43,511 bases of DNA, from positions 1 through 43,511 of the forward strand of contig WQZB01000044.1 in the NCBI GenBank assembly GCA_009780955.1, written 5' to 3'. The notes under the pieces are model-generated. The model ran no database searches, was not told where the DNA came from, and was given only the letters and a program-made list of their open reading frames with translations. The stretch is from Polyangiaceae bacterium. GTDB lineage: Bacteria > Myxococcota_A > Polyangia > Polyangiales > Polyangiaceae. Below, in pieces: positions 25,629 to 33,592 of this stretch (its first letter is position 1; each line of letters starts with the position of its first letter). The translations under genes were made by a program, and so were the position numbers.

Positions 25629-26537
25629 ATGCCGAAGGTGGTTCATCGCGCCAACCTCCCGCTCATCGTGGAGCTTCCCACTCCGCGACCATTCCTGAAG
25701 TGGGTTGGTGGAAAGACTCAACTCTTGGACCAGCTTTGCCCGCTGCTACCCGAGATGTTCGGACGATACTTCGAGCCCTTCGTTGGAGGAGCTGCACTCT
25801 TTTTCGCCCTTCGACCACCGAGGGCGTCGCTGCGCGACGTGAACGAAGAGCTCATCGACTGCTATCGGGCGATCCGTGACGAGGTTGATTCGGTGATTGA
25901 GGCGCTCGGAGAGCATCGATACGAGCGAAAGTACTACTACATCGTCCGCGAACTTGATCCGCGGTCGCTGCCACGGGCGCGGCGCGCAGCGCGTACAATC
26001 TTCCTCAACAAGACGGGCTTCAACGGGCTCTACCGTGTCAATAGTGCTGGCCGTTTCAACGTCCCGTTCGGACGACACACGAACCCGGCGATCTGCGACG
26101 AAGACAACCTTCGCTCGTGCTCTTTGGCGCTGCAAGGGGTCGAACTGGAGGTTCGAGACTTCCGACAGATTGTGAAGGATACCGCGCCTGGAGACTTCGT
26201 CTACTTCGACCCACCGTACGCGCCCATCTCGGACACCGCGGACTTCATATCGTATGCTGTTGGTGGGTTTGGTTGGGCGGATCAAGAGAATCTGGCCGAG
26301 GCGTTCTCGGATCTGACCAAGAAGGGCGTCTATGCAATGCTCTCGAACTCCAATGCACCTGGCATCCGCGATCTCTACGCGGGCTTCACCATTGAGGAGG
26401 TGTCAGCGGTTCGCAGCGTCAACTCGAACATTTCGCGTCGCGGTAAGATCGCCGAGATTGTAGTGCGCAACTACGAACGTCGGCTTGCGCAAGCGAACGG
26501 GAAGTCGAGGCGCAGAGTGCAGCGAATTGCGGTGTAG
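25629..26537 (+). CDS. DNA adenine methylase, Dam/D12 class
   Basis: 302 aa. PFLKWVGGKTQLLDQL (21-36) and YFEPFVGGAALFF give the SAM-binding motifs. NKTGFNGLYRVNSAG (127-141) is the characteristic Dam/DpnM signature, and DPPY (194-197) is the catalytic motif, so this is the alpha-type order (SAM site first). The family methylates adenine, commonly in GATC; specificity here is not proven. GGAG lies 5 nt before the ATG. It is the first of five tightly packed genes, with the nuclease-like gene starting 2 bp after its stop, which argues for a restriction-modification role and not a housekeeping Dam. Confidence 0.92.
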   Translation: MPKVVHRANLPLIVELPTPRPFLKWVGGKTQLLDQLCPLLPEMFGRYFEPFVGGAALFFALRPPRASLRDVNEELIDCYRAIRDEVDSVIEALGEHRYERKYYYIVRELDPRSLPRARRAARTIFLNKTGFNGLYRVNSAGRFNVPFGRHTNPAICDEDNLRSCSLALQGVELEVRDFRQIVKDTAPGDFVYFDPPYAPISDTADFISYAVGGFGWADQENLAEAFSDLTKKGVYAMLSNSNAPGIRDLYAGFTIEEVSAVRSVNSNISRRGKIAEIVVRNYERRLAQANGKSRRRVQRIAV

Positions 26538-26539
26538 CG

Positions 26540-27847
26540 GTGGCCAAGTCCCAGACGTCGCAAGCGTGGGCTCGCATTGGTGCGATCCATCACATAGAAG
26601 AGAGGCTCGCGAACGGCGAATCGATTTCGCTCTCGGCTCAGGAGATCAAAGAACTCGGGGGACGCGAGCCGAGGTTGATGACGAAGTTCGACACTCGCGC
26701 GAGTCGACCGCCGCTGCTCTCCTCCGCCACGGTCTTGCCGGTGACGAACGGAAGCTATGTCATCCTCCCTGGTGACGGGTACCACGATCTGATCGAGCTG
26801 ACGTCGACCACGCGCTGGCCGTTGGTGAAGTCGGTTGCCGCTCTGCGCACGCTCCCATGGACCACCGGCCCGTGCTCCGAGTCTCAGGCGCTCGATATGG
26901 CGTTGGCGGCAGGCATTCTGGGGGACTTTCTCGACGACCCGCACGCCCGACTGACGGTACGTGGTCGGCGGCGCGCACCGAGGTTCGACTTCGAGTTTCA
27001 CTGCCCAGCGTCGGTCGAACAAGTCGTTGTCGAGGGAGTTCAGGTCGAAGTCGATTCGGGACTTGAGGGCGACGGAATACACCTGATCGAGGGAAAGCTT
27101 GGCAGCCGAGACGACTTTCATGTGCGTCAGCTCTACTACCCGCTTCGCATGTGGCAGCGCGAGGTGCCGGAAAAGAAGGTGAGTACGGTCTTCATGACCT
27201 GGAGCAATCGTCGCTTCGAGCTGCGCATGTTTTCGTTCGAGCCGGCCAATCGCTACCACGCCATCAAGCTCGTGAAGGCGGTCGACTACGTCATCGAAGA
27301 CGAGAGCGAAGTCGTGTCGCTCGCCCAAATATTGAACAGCACTGAGCTGGAGGATCTGCCCAAAGCGCCGTTCCCTCAAGCTGACGACATTCGCAAGGTC
27401 ATCGACATCGTCGACGCGGTGGGATCGGGCACGCAAGACCGAACCGGGATCGCCGACAAGTGGAATATCGACGAGCGACAAGCCGACTACTACGGGAACG
27501 CCGCAATCTTCTTGGGTCTACTTTTGCGGACCCCACGAGCATTCGCACTTTCATCGTTCGGCTCGGAGTTTGTTCGCGGTGGCCTCACCGAGCGGATGAT
27601 CTTTCTCGCCAGGCGGATGACGTCACTGCCCGTCTTTCGCACCGTCTTGGAGCATGCTGTCGTCCAGAGCGCGTTGCCCGACCATGCGCGCGTTGCCGAG
27701 TTGATTGCGCGGTCAACAGGATTGACTGGCGCCACACCACTTCGACGTGCCTCCACGGTCATTGCGTGGGCACGCTGGATGATCGATGCTTTCGCTGAAC
27801 ATCTTCAAGTGCCTATCGGCGGACAGGGAGATCATGGGGACGGATGA
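26540..27847 (+). CDS. PD-(D/E)XK-like type II restriction endonuclease (putative)
   Basis: 435 aa with a GTG start 2 bp after the methylase. The central region GVQVEVDSGLEG followed by GIHLIEGKLGSRDDFHVRQL has Asp172 and Glu184-x-Lys186, the spacing and strand context of a PD-(D/E)XK active site. RQLYYPLRMW and VSTVFMTWSNRRFEL continue the alpha/beta core. The C-terminal part (GSGTQDRTGIADKWNIDERQ, then ADYYGNAAIFLGLL) looks like a winged helix. Similar proteins annotated as type II restriction enzymes exist in my memory, but the exact family and target are not certain. The last 14 bp overlap the next gene. Confidence 0.7.
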   Translation: MAKSQTSQAWARIGAIHHIEERLANGESISLSAQEIKELGGREPRLMTKFDTRASRPPLLSSATVLPVTNGSYVILPGDGYHDLIELTSTTRWPLVKSVAALRTLPWTTGPCSESQALDMALAAGILGDFLDDPHARLTVRGRRRAPRFDFEFHCPASVEQVVVEGVQVEVDSGLEGDGIHLIEGKLGSRDDFHVRQLYYPLRMWQREVPEKKVSTVFMTWSNRRFELRMFSFEPANRYHAIKLVKAVDYVIEDESEVVSLAQILNSTELEDLPKAPFPQADDIRKVIDIVDAVGSGTQDRTGIADKWNIDERQADYYGNAAIFLGLLLRTPRAFALSSFGSEFVRGGLTERMIFLARRMTSLPVFRTVLEHAVVQSALPDHARVAELIARSTGLTGATPLRRASTVIAWARWMIDAFAEHLQVPIGGQGDHGDG

Positions 27848-28706
27848 ATCGCAGCGGGCCGCATTCGACTTCCTTCGGAAGCACGCGAAGGAGCAGACGA
27901 CCTTCACCGTTACAGATGTCGAAGCAAAGACCAAGTGGAGCGAGGGGACCTGGAAAACGTATAGGTCGAAGCAGTTCAAGTCGTATATCAGGGTGGCGAC
28001 CGAAGCGAAGGGCGCGTTCTGCGTAGATCCAAGCTTCTTGCGTCTGAGTCTTGAGGATTTTCGAGCCCTCACAACGCAGGTTCGCAAGCCTGTCGTCACG
28101 TGGTCGCGTGCCACCTACGACCACGTCGTCTCGTACGAGTTCCTGCTGCCGTTGACAAAGGAGGACAAGCTCCGTACCGCGCTCGATGACCTCTTCTATC
28201 GCGACACGCTCGAGCAGCGGACGCGAGAGATTCTCTCGAAGCCCGCGCTGGCGGAAGCTGTATCTCGCATTGATGGCGAAGCGGATGACATATACGTCTC
28301 CCGCGTAGTTACGCTCATCGCCGGGCTCATTGGAGGTTATTCGGTCAGCCACGTCAGCGGACGCTTTCGCGCGGACGCGATCGCCTCTCGCGCGGAGGCC
28401 GCCAGCATGCTTGTTGACCGAAGGCGCTATCTGGTCGACGAGACGACGGCGGTAGTCCGGTTCATCATTCCCTGCAGGAGCAGCCGCTTGATTCACGGCG
28501 ACGTGTTTGACCTCAAGGGACCGGAGGCCATCGTGGATGGTGTTCCGCGGGCAGCCGCTACCGATGTGGGGGTGATTCGACGCCTCTTCTTTCTCTTCTT
28601 TGTCGAGGCGGTGGTTGGGCCGATCCAGGGCGAGGACGAGATCTGGTTGCTTGAAGATTCGCCATATGGCCGCCGTCTCTACACACTATCCAGGTCAGAC
28701 GATTGA
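27834..28706 (+). CDS. unknown protein with N-terminal winged-helix-like region, in the methylase/nuclease operon
   Basis: 290 aa; I do not recognise the family. Residues 5-50 (AAFDFLRKHAKEQTTFTVTD, then WSEGTWKTYRSKQFKSYI) have the look of a helix-turn-helix or winged-helix domain. The middle is helical and charged (LPLTKEDKLRTALDDLFYRD), and the end has a hydrophobic helix IRRLFFLFFVEAVVG followed by DEIWLLEDSPYGRRLYTL. I chose the ATG at 27834 (GGGAG just upstream; 14-bp overlap with the nuclease gene); an ATG at 27786 is also in frame. The overlap implies coupled synthesis with the nuclease, so it may be a nuclease partner, a specificity protein or a controller. Confidence 0.75.
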   Translation: MGTDESQRAAFDFLRKHAKEQTTFTVTDVEAKTKWSEGTWKTYRSKQFKSYIRVATEAKGAFCVDPSFLRLSLEDFRALTTQVRKPVVTWSRATYDHVVSYEFLLPLTKEDKLRTALDDLFYRDTLEQRTREILSKPALAEAVSRIDGEADDIYVSRVVTLIAGLIGGYSVSHVSGRFRADAIASRAEAASMLVDRRRYLVDETTAVVRFIIPCRSSRLIHGDVFDLKGPEAIVDGVPRAAATDVGVIRRLFFLFFVEAVVGPIQGEDEIWLLEDSPYGRRLYTLSRSDD

Positions 28707-28715
28707 GGGAGGGCC

Positions 28716-29057
28716 ATGGGAAGCAAAAAGAAGTCGAAGATGAAGGCGTCGCAGCCTGCCGCGGAATTGCGGGGGACCGTACGCCACTGGCTACGACTCC
28801 ACGGGTACGACGACGTTGCCGATCTGATCGACGAGATCATTACCGAGTGGCGGAGTGCCGGCCGCGCGACACGTCGAAATTGGTGGGACATTCTCTCGGG
28901 CGACAAAAAGGGTCAGCCGCGCGGAGTTGGGGGACGAACCTTTCCGGTCCTCGCATCAGCACAACGTCGTCAAGGGAAGGCGGTGACCAAGAACGCGATC
29001 CAGCGCTCGCGCAATGAGCCACTACCGCTGGTTCCTGAAAAGACCCGGTGGAGGTAG
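28716..29057 (+). CDS. small basic protein of the methylase/nuclease operon
   Basis: 113 aa, family unknown. It has a lysine-rich start (MGSKKKSKMKAS), a helical segment (TVRHWLRLHGYDDVADLIDE) and a basic Gly/Arg-rich second half (RRNWWDILSGDKKG, then KAVTKNAIQRSRNE). It is preceded by a strong ribosome-binding site (GAGGGAGG) and lies 9 bp after the previous gene. The charge suggests nucleic-acid contact, which is inference. It is too short to be an enzyme of a known restriction class. Confidence 0.68.
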   Translation: MGSKKKSKMKASQPAAELRGTVRHWLRLHGYDDVADLIDEIITEWRSAGRATRRNWWDILSGDKKGQPRGVGGRTFPVLASAQRRQGKAVTKNAIQRSRNEPLPLVPEKTRWR

Positions 29058-29059
29058 TC

Positions 29060-29260
29060 GTGCGACGACCCTCTCCCGACGCCCTCTCTTGTATGCGCGA
29101 TCTGGCCCGTGGCGACAGCTATAGCTTTCAGCACGTGTACTCGATGCTGGCGCGATTCGCGGCAAAGGCCAATCCGCGGCTCCGTTTGCTCCCCCCGTAC
29201 CGCGAGTACGTGTCTCAGGGGTGTACTGGCGCAATCGGCTTTGACGTAATCGTCACATGA
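29060..29260 (+). CDS. very small protein ending the methylase/nuclease operon
   Basis: 66 aa from a GTG that has GGAGG exactly 5 nt upstream (29050-29054), 2 bp after the preceding stop. It contains SCMRDLARGDSYSFQHVYSM and NPRLRLLPPYREYVSQGC. No family is recognised. The excellent ribosome-binding site and the 2-bp gap make it a real operon member more likely than chance. Confidence 0.5.
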   Translation: MRRPSPDALSCMRDLARGDSYSFQHVYSMLARFAAKANPRLRLLPPYREYVSQGCTGAIGFDVIVT

Positions 29261-29416
29261 TCGAACTCCTCGCGCGGCTCCGACGCCGCAGGCGAGGTCT
29301 CCGCGGAGGCTGAATTTCCGTCTGATTCGCGCTTTTTCCAGCTTGGCCCAATGCTTGGCCCGATTCGTTTTGCTGACGAGACCAAGGTCCGCGCGCGCCT
29401 CTGCAAATAGGATGAT
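29261..29416. other. gap between the island operon and lipase gene; possible right border
   Basis: 156 bp without a supported gene. GCTTGGCCCAATGCTTGGCCC (29342-29362) has a short direct repeat of GCTTGGCCC. No copy of the tRNA-Ser 3' end is present here. Confidence 0.35.
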
Positions 29417-30484
29417 TCAGAAGCCGGCGTCGCGGATGCGGGCTACGACCGAGCGGAAGAACGCGAGGTTATCGAATCTGTCGATGACCGGTCCGAGCAG
29501 GCCCACCTCCTTGAGGTGATCGGCCGGAACGCATTGCAAGAAGGTCCCCCACTTCGCGCTTTCGACGGTGACCAAGCCATCGTTGACTTTGAAGCGGAGT
29601 CCTTCTTCGAGGAACACCGCTGTCGGGACGAGCAAAGCCTGCGTGAGGTCGAGCGAAGAGGGATCGTTTGGATACTTGCCGTCGTCACACACGCCGATGC
29701 CGGTGGCGAGGTTCGTGCGCCCCGCGTAGCTCGTATAGGTCACGCGTGGATCGTCGACGTACTTCGGATTGAAGACCTTCGTCATATGATCGACGCTGAG
29801 CTCTTCGAGCTGCGCGCGAAGGTGCGGATCCGTCTGTAACTCGTAGGCCGTCTTCTCGGCGAGCGAGAGGACCGCACCTGTCACGTCATCGACGACGTTC
29901 GTGGGAACGCCGCTGATCATCCCAAGAACGAGATCCGCCACTTTGCTCCCGCGATGCGGCGTGGACACTGTCGTGATGGACGCAATTCGATCGCCGTAGC
30001 CGAGGCCCGCCGGACTCGCGAGGATGCGTGCATCCATGCCGCCCTGACTATGGCCGACTAGGTTCACCTTCGCCTTGCCCGTCCGCGTGAGGATCGTGTC
30101 GATCTGCTCCGCGATGGCGGCTGCACGTTCCTCACTCGTGTCAAATGGCGGAGCAAGGGTGACGAAGACTTGCTCGCCTCGCTTCGTAAGATCGACGACG
30201 ACTCCATTGAAGTACGTCACGCCGATGGGACCGACCTGGAGTTTACCGAAGCCGGCCATGCCATGAAGAAAGACCACGGGATACGGCGCCCCGAGCGGCG
30301 CGGGAGAAGACTCGGGTGTGGACACGCTCGATTCAGGAATAGGTGGCGCGCTACCGGAGACACCGCTGCTGCTCGGGCTCGGAGCCGTCGAAGGCGTGCC
30401 TACGTCCGATCCACCACATCCCGCAATGCTTGCCTCGACGCTCACGACAAACGCGAGCGCCAGAATGTTCGATACCCCCCCCAT
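29417..30484 (-). CDS. lipoprotein triacylglycerol lipase/esterase (alpha/beta hydrolase)
   Basis: 355 aa. The N-terminus is a lipoprotein signal ending in SIAGC with Cys23; oddly, the first 22 residues have no Lys or Arg. A Ser/Pro-rich linker (24-63) tethers the enzyme. VVFLHGMAGFG (70-80) forms the oxyanion region, GHSQGG (144-149) holds nucleophile Ser146, TVSTPHRGS follows the family pattern for bacterial lipases, and a late DGLVTVESAKWG plus DHLKEVG would supply Asp and His. AGGAGGT at 30492-30498 lies 7 nt before the ATG. It would act at the outer membrane or periplasm. Whether it belongs to the island or the host backbone is unclear. Confidence 0.88.
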   Translation of the reverse strand: MGGVSNILALAFVVSVEASIAGCGGSDVGTPSTAPSPSSSGVSGSAPPIPESSVSTPESSPAPLGAPYPVVFLHGMAGFGKLQVGPIGVTYFNGVVVDLTKRGEQVFVTLAPPFDTSEERAAAIAEQIDTILTRTGKAKVNLVGHSQGGMDARILASPAGLGYGDRIASITTVSTPHRGSKVADLVLGMISGVPTNVVDDVTGAVLSLAEKTAYELQTDPHLRAQLEELSVDHMTKVFNPKYVDDPRVTYTSYAGRTNLATGIGVCDDGKYPNDPSSLDLTQALLVPTAVFLEEGLRFKVNDGLVTVESAKWGTFLQCVPADHLKEVGLLGPVIDRFDNLAFFRSVVARIRDAGF

Positions 30485-30668
30485 GGGATCTACCTCCTAC
30501 GACGGACCGAATGTTTCGTGAGCGAAAGTATCAAAGTATCGTCGATAGGTGAGCGATCAATGGCGTCCTTTGGACGTCTCGCGAACGGCGGGGCGAGATC
30601 GCGATCGATATCCGCGCCGCATGCGGCGTCTGTCGCACGGATCCGCAGATAGTCCTAAAATGTTGATC

Positions 30669-31412
30669 ATGCCCAAAGTGCGAGCCGACGAGCTCGTCGT
30701 GATGCTCGGCCTGGCGCCAACGCGTTCGCGTGCCCAAGCCCTAATCCTTGCGGGCAAAGTCTACGTCGGCGACGTTCGCGTCGACAAAGCAGGCGCGCGC
30801 CTTGCAGAAAATGCGCCGATCGCCATCCGCGGCAGCGATCATCCGTACGTGTCACGCGGTGGGGTGAAGCTCGCCGGCGCGCTCGATGCCTTTGGCGTCG
30901 ATCCACACGGCAAACGCTGCATCGATTTCGGCGCGTCGACCGGTGGCTTCACCGACTGCCTTCTTCAACGTGGCGCCGCGAGAGTTGCAGCCGTCGACGT
31001 TGGCTATGGGCAGCTCGCCCACGTCCTTCGAGTCGACCCACGCGTGCAGGTGCTCGAGCGAACCAACGCTCGCGCACTTGAAGCTTCGCTTGTCGGCGGC
31101 ATGGCCGATCTCATCGTTGTCGATGCGTCGTTCATTGGCCTTGGCAAGCTCGCTGACGCGATTGTTCGATGTCTTTTGCCTGGCGGCGAGCTCGTTGCCC
31201 TCGTCAAGCCGCAGTTCGAAGTCGGCCGCGAAGAGGCCTCGAAAGCCCGCGGCGTCGTGCGCGACCCAGCTCTGCGCGCCCGCGCCATCGATGGCGTGGT
31301 TGCCGAGGTGGCGGCCTCGGGCCTTGAAATCCTCGCCACAACCGATTGCATCATCAAAGGACCGCGCGGCAACCTCGAGGCGTTTGTGCACGCGCGCAAG
31401 CCTGCTAGGTGA
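30669..31412 (+). CDS. tlyA: TlyA-family rRNA 2'-O-ribose methyltransferase
   Basis: 247 aa. The N-terminal S4 RNA-binding domain is RADELVVMLGLAPTRSRAQA, followed by LILAGKVYVGD. The linker has HPYVSRGGVKLAGAL, and the FtsJ-like methylase domain carries DFGASTGGFTDCLLQ for SAM and later LVALVKPQFEVGRE with the catalytic Lys. The family methylates 16S and 23S rRNA and affects capreomycin sensitivity; the hemolysin label is historical. I chose the ATG at 30669; an in-frame ATG at 30660 is equally possible. The MFS gene starts 18 bp after the stop. Confidence 0.92.
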   Translation: MPKVRADELVVMLGLAPTRSRAQALILAGKVYVGDVRVDKAGARLAENAPIAIRGSDHPYVSRGGVKLAGALDAFGVDPHGKRCIDFGASTGGFTDCLLQRGAARVAAVDVGYGQLAHVLRVDPRVQVLERTNARALEASLVGGMADLIVVDASFIGLGKLADAIVRCLLPGGELVALVKPQFEVGREEASKARGVVRDPALRARAIDGVVAEVAASGLEILATTDCIIKGPRGNLEAFVHARKPAR

Positions 31413-31430
31413 ACGAACTCGGAAATTTTG

Positions 31431-32711
31431 ATGGCGAAACGCTCCCCCACGTTCAACCCAAATGCATCCGCCAACACCGACGCCCAGCACTCGCGAAAGG
31501 GATTTCCTCCTGGCCTCGGCGCCATCTTTCTCATCGTTTTTCTCGACATTCTCGGCTTCAGTATGGTTTTGCCGTTTCTCGCCGAGGAAGCGCGCAGCAC
31601 CTTTCATACTACCGAGTTCGTGGGCACGCTTCTCGGGTCCATTTACTCGCTCATGCAGTTTCTTTTCGTGCCGGTGTGGGGTCGTCTCTCCGACCGTATC
31701 GGGCGACGGCCCGTGCTTCTCTGGAGCGTAGCTGCCACTTGCGTCGGCTGGATCGGGCTCGCCGTTGGTCTCATCTACACATCAAGCGTCACGTGGCTTT
31801 TTCTCGCGCGCATCTTCAGCGGCATTGCCACCGCAAACCTTGGCACCGCAAGCGCCTATATCGCCGACGTCACCAAGCCCGAAGACCGTTCCCGTGGCAT
31901 GGGCCTCATCGGCATGGCCTTCGGCCTCGGATTCACCATCGGCCCGGCCATCGGCGGCATGCTCTCGGTCTTTCGCGTCAACGGTCGCGAGGGCGCCGTG
32001 CCATGCTTCGTCGCGGCAAGTCTGTCGCTATTGAACTTCGCCTGGGCAAAGCTAAGCCTGAAAGAGTCATTGCCGATCGATAGGCGTTCCACCCTTCGTC
32101 GAAGCCTTTCGCCACTGAGCGTTGCCGCCGCCCGCGAAGCGTTCGCGCTGCCAGGTGTTGCCCGGGTCATTGCGGTCAACTTCGTCTTGATTCTCTCGTT
32201 CACCGTTCTTGACCAGACTCTTCGCTTCTTCAACGCAGACTTATTTGAGATTACGAAGTTCGGCACCGGGCTCGTTCTCGCCTTCGTCGGCGTTGTTGCT
32301 GCAAGCGTGCAGGGCGCACTCATCAGGCCGCTGTCGCGCCGCTATAGCCAGGCCGATCTCATCCGCGCCGGCACGGTGATTCAGGCCGTTGCTTTTGCCG
32401 CCATCGCGATCTCACCTTCGTTTGGATTGCCCGCACTCGTTGCAGCATGCGGCCTGCTCGCGCTCGGCAATGGCCTAACGCAACCAAGCATTGCGGGTTA
32501 TGTGTCGACGCGTGCCGATCCTCGCGCGCAAGGCGCCACGCTCGGCACCAACCAGTCGGCGGCGAGTCTCGCACGCGTATTCGGGCCTGCTCTCGGCGGA
32601 TGGATGTACGGGGCATTGGGTCCGCGCATGCCGTACCTCGCAAGCGCCATGGGCATGGCCCTCGCCAGCGCCGTTGCGTTCTCGCTCGCGAAAAGCGAGT
32701 CTACCGAGTAG
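31431..32711 (+). CDS. MFS drug-type exporter (TetA-like)
   Basis: 426 aa with about 12 hydrophobic segments. The A motif GRLSDRIGRRPVLL lies in the loop after helix 2, and ARIFSGIATANLGTASAYIA plus GMAFGLGFTIGPAIGG are helices 4-5 with the antiporter motif C. The pattern is that of proton-driven TetA/Bcr-type exporters; the substrate is unknown. A 30-residue hydrophilic N-terminus precedes the first helix. I start at ATG 31431 and not the TTG three bases earlier. It follows tlyA by 18 bp. Its TAG stop (32709-32711) lies inside a GTAGGGGC palindrome. Confidence 0.9.
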   Translation: MAKRSPTFNPNASANTDAQHSRKGFPPGLGAIFLIVFLDILGFSMVLPFLAEEARSTFHTTEFVGTLLGSIYSLMQFLFVPVWGRLSDRIGRRPVLLWSVAATCVGWIGLAVGLIYTSSVTWLFLARIFSGIATANLGTASAYIADVTKPEDRSRGMGLIGMAFGLGFTIGPAIGGMLSVFRVNGREGAVPCFVAASLSLLNFAWAKLSLKESLPIDRRSTLRRSLSPLSVAAAREAFALPGVARVIAVNFVLILSFTVLDQTLRFFNADLFEITKFGTGLVLAFVGVVAASVQGALIRPLSRRYSQADLIRAGTVIQAVAFAAIAISPSFGLPALVAACGLLALGNGLTQPSIAGYVSTRADPRAQGATLGTNQSAASLARVFGPALGGWMYGALGPRMPYLASAMGMALASAVAFSLAKSESTE

Positions 32712-32735
32712 GGGCGTATGGCCATACGCCCCTAC
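32708..32735. repeat. 28-bp perfect palindrome of the GTAGGGGC family
   Basis: Identical to 5000-5027. It provides the TAG stop codon of the MFS gene and lies between this gene and the convergent CPBP gene (3' end at 32760), so it could serve both as terminator. Confidence 0.9.
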
Positions 32736-32759
32736 AAGCAGGCGTCAAATCGAAAGCGT

Positions 32760-33587
32760 TCAAAATACCAAAACCCAAACGTCGTAAACCGCGTGCGTCC
32801 ACACGGCTGCTGCGAAACCGCGCGTCACGTAAATGAGCGTGAGCGCCAAGCCGAGCATCGCGCGGAAAAGAAACGACGCCATATCGAATGTGTCGCCCAT
32901 TGGCCCAATGTAGTGCACGCCGCTAAAGATCATTGCGCAAACGATCGCCCAGGCGAGCATGATCATCGCGGCCCCAGCCTTCGATGTGCGCGTCGTTGTG
33001 CTCGGCGTGCCGGGCGTGCGCGCACTCGCTGCCCCTGCAAACACTTCGGAGGTACCCGTAAGTACCACTTGCTCGCGCGCGAAAAGCCACACGAGAATTT
33101 TCGCGCCAAGACCAAAGAGCAATACGCGAAAAGCGAGTTCTTCGTAGAAGCCGGCACCAAGCGACATGATGAAGCCGACGAAGCGCCCTTGGTCTTTGAT
33201 TGTGCCCGCGAGAATGCGGCCAACGAGGTACGACGCGGCAAGGCGCATGACAACGGCGTAGACAATGCCTTCAATTGCAATCTGCATGAATTTGCGCGGC
33301 TGAAACGCTTGCCCACGCCCCAGAAGCATGAATGCCACGGCGAACGCTGCGCCAATGGCAAACGTTGCAATCAGATACACTTCGCGATCGCCAGAAGTCA
33401 GGCGCAAAAGCTGACCGGTCACCATGTCGGTCGCGTTTTGCACGCCGATGAAAACAACCGCGATCTGGTAAATGAGGAAAATGGGAAGGGTGAGCCCGAG
33501 GTCGACCCACGCACCCGGACGGGCAAGCAACTGACCGGCCGAAGACTGCTCTTGCAAGGATGAAGATGACATGGACGCGCGCGCCAT
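32760..33587 (-). CDS. CPBP-family intramembrane metalloprotease
   Basis: A 275-aa membrane protein with about eight hydrophobic helices. GAGFYEELAFRVLLFG carries the EExxxR motif, AMIFSGVHYIGPMG carries the FxxxH motif, and AAVWTHAVYDVW gives the last conserved His, the three signatures of the CAAX/bacteriocin-processing protease family. A Thr/Ser-rich loop (ASARTPGTPSTTTRTSK) separates two helices. The start at 33587 is 5 bp after the stop of the UbiA gene; an ATG at 33572 is the alternative. The pair is probably cotranscribed. The substrate is unknown. Confidence 0.88.
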   Translation of the reverse strand: MARASMSSSSLQEQSSAGQLLARPGAWVDLGLTLPIFLIYQIAVVFIGVQNATDMVTGQLLRLTSGDREVYLIATFAIGAAFAVAFMLLGRGQAFQPRKFMQIAIEGIVYAVVMRLAASYLVGRILAGTIKDQGRFVGFIMSLGAGFYEELAFRVLLFGLGAKILVWLFAREQVVLTGTSEVFAGAASARTPGTPSTTTRTSKAGAAMIMLAWAIVCAMIFSGVHYIGPMGDTFDMASFLFRAMLGLALTLIYVTRGFAAAVWTHAVYDVWVLVF

Positions 33588-33592
33588 CCCGC

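Larger units (their letters stand above)
21864..29416. mobile_element. integrated genomic island carrying a methylase/nuclease locus
   Basis: The left border is the tRNA-Ser 3' end with its integrase. Contents are integrase, RHH regulator, a long noncoding segment, a broken Nudix gene, a methylase, and a five-gene methylase/nuclease operon. The right border is estimated: tlyA (30.7 kb) is a core gene, and the last island-like gene ends at 29260, so the edge may lie at 29261-29416 or beyond the lipase gene. There are no replication, packaging or conjugation genes, so it looks like a defense-type island moved by its integrase alone. Confidence 0.65.

Noticed and set aside
26471..27481. Minus-strand open frame of 336 codons opposite the nuclease gene
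   Set aside because: The plus-strand frame fits the operon spacing and has an active-site pattern; the other reads as a shadow.
29066..29080. CCCTCTCC match to the tRNA-Ser acceptor end as possible second att site
   Set aside because: Only eight bases match and they lie inside the last operon gene.
29215..29406. Minus-strand open frame of 63 codons at the island's right side, with two Gly-Pro-Ser repeats reminiscent of integrase tails
   Set aside because: Too short and without catalytic motifs; it cannot be distinguished from chance.
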